Positions 49,751 through 54,140 of a DNA stretch of 54,140 nt are shown here, one piece after another. The position numbers and the translations under genes are program-made. The DNA lies in the NCBI GenBank assembly GCA_900541345.1, contig UQJE01000009.1, forward strand, positions 1 to 54,140. The letters are read 5' to 3'. Each line of letters begins with the position of its first letter. Positions within the stretch are counted from its first letter, which is position 1. The DNA is from an uncultured Blautia sp. (GTDB lineage Bacteria; Bacillota; Clostridia; Lachnospirales; Lachnospiraceae). The notes under the pieces were generated by a model. It saw nothing but the letters and a program-made list of their open reading frames with translations. It did not search any database and was not told the DNA's origin.

Positions 49751-49760
49751 TTGTATACAA
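49751..49760. promoter_or_regulatory. GntR/FadR-type operator candidate before ispE-gntR
   Basis: TTGTATACAA is a perfect 10-bp palindrome 24-33 bp before the ispE ATG. FadR-subfamily regulators favour T-GT-N-AC-A type palindromes. A second TTGTAC half site lies 6 bp away. Confidence 0.5.
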
Positions 49761-49799
49761 TCTTTATTATTTGTATTTTATCTGATTTTTTTCGGATTT

Positions 49800-51356
49800 T
49801 CAACAGGAAACTTTCTTCACCAGAAGAAGCGGCTGCCCGCTTTCTATCTCTTCCTCCGACAGCTCATTTAACTCCTCAATTTCCTCTACAGTCGTATAAA
49901 AACGCCGCGCAATATCCCACATGGTATCTCCCGGTTTCACCATATACACAGTAATCCCCGGCATACTCTGGATTTTTTTCATATCAAGAGGCTTTTCTTC
50001 CACCTTCTCGATCACGCGCACCTCTCTGCTGCAGAATACAATCGCATTGAGACTGACTGCCGCTTTTACCTCTATGTCACTGCTGTCTGCCATAGTCGTA
50101 GACAACTGTTCCAGCTCCGCCTGAAGACAATACCTGCAGTCCTCCGTAATTCCCTGCGCCTCCACAATATGAGAAAAAGGAATCATCGCTTCCATAGAAT
50201 AAAATGGCATATCATCGTTTCCTACAATATAAAGCACTTTCATATAAACAACACCGTCTATCTGAATGCCGTCCTCCACAATCTGGCTTCTGTCAATTTT
50301 TACATGCCCCTGACTGTGACATATCTGAAGAATTTTCCCCTGCGTCTCCTTCACCTGAATTCTATCTCCTATACGGCATTTGGAATAATTACGCACAAGG
50401 AGACTTTCCAGTTTTTCTGTTTTTCCCTGCGGAATACATTCTCTTGACGGCGTATATACATCCAGAATAATCTCATGCTCCTCTTCTTTATAAATCTTCA
50501 TATCCAGTTCCAGAACAACGTCTGCCATTAAAATCCGTTCTTCCCCGTCTGCATCCGGCTTTACTTCCAACCCCTGACTGACAACAGAAGCCTCAATATC
50601 CGGTATCATTTCCTCTCCGCAGCCGCTGCACTCCGCTTCCCCTGTAAACGGCAGGGAATATTCCAGCCACTGAAGCGGTTTTCCCTCATCATCTCCCTCA
50701 TAAAGGACAAATACAAAAAGCTCACCTTTTGCCTTTACTTTATTTTCCTCCGGTCTTAAATCAAGCCCTCTCACCTCAACTGTACTCCAAAGAACCTCCG
50801 CAATATTAGGTTTATTCGATGCCAGCGGAATTTCTTCCTTTATCCGGAGCGTATCCTTTTTATGTACGCAAAGACTCATAAGGCGAAGCTGTTTTTTCTT
50901 TATAGAAACACTGTCGTCATCGATTCCCACAGGAAGACGCACTCCTGAAACCTCATCTACCACTGCGTAGAGCGTAACAATCGCTTTTATATTCAATTTT
51001 CTTGAATGTATAATATGAAGACTTAAATCCTCAATCTCCCACTTGAGGCGCATTTTATCACCCCCGGAGATTCCTTCCAGGTTCAACACCTCCTCAAAAG
51101 GCAGTTTTGCTCCCATACTGTACACTTTTCCTTCTTCTTCTCCCACATAAAGAATATCCACATTCAGATTTCCTCGAAGAAATGCTTTCCCTTCACTCAA
51201 ACGCACCTCGTCCATAGTAACCTGCCCTTTATGCTGGATCATGCGCCCTACATCCTGTTTTGCATCCGGTACATTATAATCCACATCAAAAGTCACCTGA
51301 CTTGTTGCTTTGCTTTTTGCACGAAGCATCTGAATACTTTCTTTTTTTAATTCCAC
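49800..51356 (-). CDS. sipL: SipL-type spore morphogenesis protein (SPOCS domains plus LysM)
   Basis: A 518-aa mother-cell protein. It carries three repeats of the SPOCS/DUF3794 type (YNVPDAKQDVGRMIQHKGQV and VDILYVGEEEGKVYSM in the first; RDIQ-like VYMKVLYIVGNDDMPFYSME in the last) and a C-terminal LysM (GITVYMVKPGDTMWDIARRF, residues about 468-514). This matches SipL of Clostridioides difficile, a 500-520-aa protein. That protein binds SpoIVA through LysM and tethers the coat to the forespore, as SpoVID does in Bacillus. No signal peptide, as expected for a coat-side protein. It lies next to ispE as in other clostridia. Confidence 0.88.
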   Translation of the reverse strand: MELKKESIQMLRAKSKATSQVTFDVDYNVPDAKQDVGRMIQHKGQVTMDEVRLSEGKAFLRGNLNVDILYVGEEEGKVYSMGAKLPFEEVLNLEGISGGDKMRLKWEIEDLSLHIIHSRKLNIKAIVTLYAVVDEVSGVRLPVGIDDDSVSIKKKQLRLMSLCVHKKDTLRIKEEIPLASNKPNIAEVLWSTVEVRGLDLRPEENKVKAKGELFVFVLYEGDDEGKPLQWLEYSLPFTGEAECSGCGEEMIPDIEASVVSQGLEVKPDADGEERILMADVVLELDMKIYKEEEHEIILDVYTPSRECIPQGKTEKLESLLVRNYSKCRIGDRIQVKETQGKILQICHSQGHVKIDRSQIVEDGIQIDGVVYMKVLYIVGNDDMPFYSMEAMIPFSHIVEAQGITEDCRYCLQAELEQLSTTMADSSDIEVKAAVSLNAIVFCSREVRVIEKVEEKPLDMKKIQSMPGITVYMVKPGDTMWDIARRFYTTVEEIEELNELSEEEIESGQPLLLVKKVSC

Positions 51357-51395
51357 TTTCCATTCTCCCTTCCTGATACTTATAATTACTGATGC

Positions 51396-51800
51396 CTACC
51401 GAAATTCCACCGGTTCCTTCCTGTATTTCGTTTTCACTACAATACAGGGATAAGAAGGCTCTCCGCCGGCATTTTCGGAAGGTCCGATAAGCTTTGTTTT
51501 AAAACGCAGGACCTTTCCCATCATTCCCAGCTCTTCGACTGCGATACTGTACCCTCCCGTCATCTGCCTTCCATAACCTTTGATCAGGTACAAATCCTCT
51601 CCGCTCTGATAAGTAAGCTGAAATTCCTTCTCCCGCTTTTCCTGAATCAGAGACAGGGCTTCTGCCGGAATATCCTCCTGACTGACTATTGTATAGTCTA
51701 CAGGTGATACCTCCCCCTCTTCTATCCGTATCATCTGGCAGCCTCCCAGTATAAAAATCAGAATCGCTGACAGAAACATAACTGAGATTTTCCTTGCCAT
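51396..51800 (-). CDS. PrcB-domain-like lipoprotein
   Basis: A 134-aa lipoprotein with lipobox LGGC at residue 21. The mature part resembles a PrcB C-terminal domain: IQEKREKEFQLTYQSGEDLYL, IKGYGRQMTGGYSIAVEELG and FKTKLIGPSENA-GEPSYPCIVVKT. PrcB was named from a protease complex in spirochaetes; in clostridia the domain is found in short lipoproteins of unknown use. It precedes sipL by 39 bp in the same direction, but whether it is part of sporulation is unknown. Its start is divergent from plsC. Confidence 0.72.
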   Translation of the reverse strand: MARKISVMFLSAILIFILGGCQMIRIEEGEVSPVDYTIVSQEDIPAEALSLIQEKREKEFQLTYQSGEDLYLIKGYGRQMTGGYSIAVEELGMMGKVLRFKTKLIGPSENAGGEPSYPCIVVKTKYRKEPVEFR

Positions 51801-51855
51801 TTTATACCTCTGCCCTCTATTTCATATTTATTCTATGCCGGAGACAAAAGATTTA

Positions 51856-51884
51856 TTGCAAGTATTTTTCTTATTGGGTATAAT
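51856..51884 (+). promoter_or_regulatory. plsC promoter
   Basis: TTGCAA (51,856-51,861), a 17-bp spacer and TATAAT (51,879-51,884). The ATG lies 35 bases downstream of the -10 box. Confidence 0.8.
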
Positions 51885-51918
51885 GTGTATAACAAATATT
51901 TCAGGAAGGATTTTACTT

Positions 51919-52659
51919 ATGATACGTTTTATTCTTGTTTGTACCTGTGTAATCGGGTATTTAATTTTATCTATTCCTCTTTTAATTGCAGAATGGATTA
52001 TTGGAAAGTTTTCTCCTATGAAAAAAGATATAAGCTCTCTCCGTATTATACAGACCGTATTCCGATTTGTCTTATGGATTACCGGCGTAAAAGTTACTGT
52101 GATCGGTGAGGAAAATGTCCCAAAGGACTCTCCGGTTTTATACATCGGAAACCACAGAAGCTATTTTGACATTCTTCTTACCTACTGCCGCTGCCCTATC
52201 CGAACAGGATATGTTGCAAAAAAAGAAATGGAGCGCTTCCCTCTTCTCTCCAACTGGATGAGAAATCTCCACTGCCTTTTCCTTGACAGAACCGATTTAA
52301 AGCAGGGATTAAAAACCATTCTGGAAGCCGTCGAAAAAGTAAAATCCGGTATTTCCATCTGCATTTTCCCGGAAGGCACACGAAACAAGGCAGAAAATGA
52401 ACTGGATCTTCTCCCTTTCCATGAGGGAAGCTTTAAAATTGCCACAAAAGCAAAATGCCCCATTATTCCCATTGCCATGAACAATACGGCGCAAATGTGG
52501 GAGGCTCACTTCCCGACCATGAAACCATGTCACGTGATTCTGGAATATGGAAAACCGATTTATCCGGAAACTCTTTCAAAAGAAGACCAACGCCATCTTG
52601 GAGCTTATACGCAAAACATCATAAAAGAAATGCTCAAAAAAAATCAGGGACTTGTTTAA
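51919..52659 (+). CDS. plsC: 1-acyl-sn-glycerol-3-phosphate acyltransferase
   Basis: A 246-aa membrane-associated enzyme that adds the second acyl chain to make phosphatidic acid. The catalytic box is NHRSYFD (residues 78-84, HX4D), and the substrate motif is FPEGTRN (150-156). A hydrophobic N-terminal segment (FILVCTCVIGYLILSIPLLI) anchors it. The ATG at 51,919 follows AGGAAGGA and lies correctly behind the promoter. An upstream ATG at 51,835 would start before the promoter -10 box, so it was rejected. It is a lone plus-strand gene, terminated at 52,640. Confidence 0.94.
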   Translation: MIRFILVCTCVIGYLILSIPLLIAEWIIGKFSPMKKDISSLRIIQTVFRFVLWITGVKVTVIGEENVPKDSPVLYIGNHRSYFDILLTYCRCPIRTGYVAKKEMERFPLLSNWMRNLHCLFLDRTDLKQGLKTILEAVEKVKSGISICIFPEGTRNKAENELDLLPFHEGSFKIATKAKCPIIPIAMNNTAQMWEAHFPTMKPCHVILEYGKPIYPETLSKEDQRHLGAYTQNIIKEMLKKNQGLV

Positions 52660-52678
52660 GCCCCTGATTTTCTTTTTT
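52638..52678 (+). terminator. plsC terminator
   Basis: AAAATCAGGG and CCCTGATTTT form a 10-bp stem around a 12-base loop and are followed by TCTTTTTT. It overlaps the plsC stop region and may also face the convergent spmB. Confidence 0.88.
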
Positions 52679-52695
52679 ATCTGATACTTCTTTCT

Positions 52696-53223
52696 TTAAA
52701 TCAACAAATGCGCCAAAATCACAGATGCGACGATTCCCGCAAATGACGCAATCAAAGCTCCTGCCAGTGTATACCTTGTCTTTTCAATCTGAACAGAACC
52801 AAAATATACGCTCATGCAATAAAAAACACTTTCTGTAGAGCTTAAAAGAATTCCTCCCATAAGCCCCTGCAGGGAATCTGTTCCAAATTCCTTAAAAATA
52901 TCAAGAAGAAGACCGGTTGCTCCACTGGACGAAAAAAGCCGCACGACTGCCAGCGGAACAATCTCCGCAGGCATTCCTGCCTTTTCCGTAAAACCTCCCA
53001 GAATTCCCCCGCAAAAATCCAGAAATCCGGAAGCCCGGAGAACACCGACGGCTGTCATAAGCCCAATTAACGTAGGACAGAGACGTATTACCATATGAAG
53101 ACCGTCCTCCGTTCCCTTTAGAAAGTCTCCATAAATATCACGTTTTGATAAAAGTCCATATCCAACTATATAAAATATCAAAAAAGGTATCATAAAGCTG
53201 GAGAGATACGTAAGAGCCTTCAT
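52696..53223 (-). CDS. spmB: Spore maturation protein B
   Basis: A 175-aa membrane protein with a nucleoside-recognition/Gate domain and about four to five hydrophobic segments. Signatures are GTEDGLHMVIRLCPTLIGLM, GVLRASGFLDF and FKEFGTDSLQGLMGGILLSS-like sequence, with STESVFYCMSVYFG. In Bacillus, SpmA and SpmB act in the forespore to dehydrate the core and give heat resistance. spmA normally lies immediately upstream; here an unrelated gene takes that place, so spmB stands alone. Confidence 0.88.
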   Translation of the reverse strand: MKALTYLSSFMIPFLIFYIVGYGLLSKRDIYGDFLKGTEDGLHMVIRLCPTLIGLMTAVGVLRASGFLDFCGGILGGFTEKAGMPAEIVPLAVVRLFSSSGATGLLLDIFKEFGTDSLQGLMGGILLSSTESVFYCMSVYFGSVQIEKTRYTLAGALIASFAGIVASVILAHLLI

Positions 53224-53280
53224 AATTTCCCCCGTTCTTCCTCTTTATGATACCTTATGAGCTTTTTTCTTCTGCTATGC

Positions 53281-53697
53281 CTACAGCCGATCCAGAATCT
53301 CACTTACCTGAAGAGCACAATCCCCAAGAGGAATCCATGCCGCAGATAATTTCATCAGGCAGGATTCATCTGGCGTTTGTCCTGGATTTTCCAGAAAGCT
53401 TCTCTCCAATTTATAAATTTCCACTTCATACGGTGAAACAACCTTGTTTCTTGTTCTGTTTACAAGAATTGCTGTATCCATTGCGTTTTTGTCAATCATC
53501 TCCTGAAGCACACTTTCAATCTCATTTGTATACTTCCGATCCCACGCTGCAAGAAACAGACATTTACATACCTCTTTTGTAAAAAATGGCTCATCCTGAA
53601 CCATATCGAACATTTCAATAAACCTTTTTTTATGCAGTGCTGAAACAAAGCATCTGTGTTTCGCAATTTCATCAATACAATAATCACGCCAATCCAT
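53281..53697 (-). CDS. Hypothetical protein (138 aa) upstream of spmB
   Basis: A 138-aa soluble protein not recognised. It appears helical, with charged and aromatic residues (MDWRDYCIDEIAKHRCF, FIEMFDMVQDEPFFTKEVCK, YTNEIESVLQEMIDKNAM), four or five cysteines and no signal peptide or transmembrane segment. The ATG follows AGAGGGAGGAATC, a good ribosome site. It is 57 bp upstream of spmB in the same direction and may share its transcript. The AT-rich leader before it has TATAAT (minus strand) without a matching -35. Confidence 0.65.
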   Translation of the reverse strand: MDWRDYCIDEIAKHRCFVSALHKKRFIEMFDMVQDEPFFTKEVCKCLFLAAWDRKYTNEIESVLQEMIDKNAMDTAILVNRTRNKVVSPYEVEIYKLERSFLENPGQTPDESCLMKLSAAWIPLGDCALQVSEILDRL

Positions 53698-54140
53698 ACG
53701 GATTCCTCCCTCTTTGTTCTTTTATATTTGTTTTTATTTATTATATTTCTTTTTGTATCTTCGGATTTTGAATCTATCACGAGTAAATTCACATGTGTTC
53801 TTTCCATATTTCATAGAAATCCAGTTATACAGATATATTGTACCAGATGAAAAAATAAATTACAATTCCCGTTGTACGCAAACCCAAAAGAAAAGCTTTT
53901 ATTTTTATTTTTTTCCTCTGTCGTAAATGTTGATTTAATTTTTTTTATATTTTTAAAACTTTTTCGCTCTTTGTCCTGTCTATATATTAAGCAGCAAAAA
54001 ACATGTGAAAAAATGCTGTGTCACGATTTGCATTTATTGAATATAGATGTTATATCGTATATACTGTTACCAAATGTATGCGATTATGATCTCTCGGAAT
54101 CCTGAGTGATTATTACCGGCAATAGCCGAAATGTGTACTT
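53698..54140. other. AT-rich region without a recognisable gene
   Basis: About 440 bases with long T and A runs. No reading frame longer than about 77 codons has coding character in either strand, and no RNA gene is recognised. The left 50 bases hold the ribosome site and leader of the 138-aa gene. The end has an imperfect CCGGCAAT/AGCCG pair. I see no clear promoter for a gene beyond the right edge. Confidence 0.6.

Noticed and set aside
51835..51918. Earlier ATG for plsC
   Set aside because: It would lie upstream of the TATAAT promoter box and has no ribosome site; the ATG at 51,919 has AGGAAGGA.

Overview
The window looks like a chromosome segment of a spore-forming clostridial Firmicute, most likely a gut Lachnospiraceae member of the Blautia/Ruminococcus/Dorea type. 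The grounds are moderate to low GC content, strong AGGAGG-type ribosome sites and sigma-A promoters. The sporulation genes (gerA, gerB/C, sipL, spmB and a spoIIID remnant) and a LysR/YesN/YesM/GntR regulator style fit the same group. The genus call is inference. Nearly every long gene is on the minus strand, and no rRNA, tRNA, prophage, insertion sequence or CRISPR array was seen.

Left part (1-11,300): a SWIM zinc-finger gene cut by the window edge, two adjoining regulator remnants (a 3'-truncated SpoIIID-like gene and a 5'-truncated AraC gene) and a Cof-type HAD phosphatase. Then come the methionine importer metN-metI-metQ with a LysR regulator, a divergent small heat-shock protein, and a phosphate-scavenging set (secreted alkaline phosphatase, a YibE/F membrane protein, secreted 5'-nucleotidase). 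A Pho-box-like repeat lies upstream of the phosphatase.

Sugar region (11,260-20,913): an mglB-mglA-mglC galactose/glucose-type ABC importer. It is followed by a regulator operon made of a YesN response regulator, a YesM kinase and two extra sugar-binding proteins, which resembles a sugar sensor built from a binding protein plus a two-component system. A GC-rich structured element separates the two operons.

Middle (21,050-35,700): a DUF4317/HAD pair on the plus strand and a MATE pump. On the minus strand runs a long series: a 77-aa unknown protein, a His-rich COG0523 metallochaperone GTPase, a second COG0523 GTPase fused to a YcgQ-like domain, pth, mfd and a PrsA/SurA-like lipoprotein. Glycogen branching enzyme and a GH13 amylase follow under their own clear promoter.

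Cell-envelope region (35,652-42,727): three polysaccharide-deacetylase-type proteins, two of them tandem paralogues, an FKBP/trigger-factor-like lipoprotein and nagA. A REP-like hairpin lies at the left edge.

Right part (42,767-54,140): a small membrane protein, DUF1934, murI, and a spore germination operon with an in-frame GerB-GerC fusion and a small end gene. Then come a GntR regulator, ispE, sipL (SPOCS plus LysM), a PrcB-like lipoprotein, plsC, spmB and an unknown gene, ending in an AT-rich stretch without a gene.

The items most worth a second look are the GerB-GerC fusion, the two metallochaperone GTPases, the binding-protein/kinase sugar sensor and several palindromic operator candidates at the lysR, metN, mglB and ispE-gntR starts.
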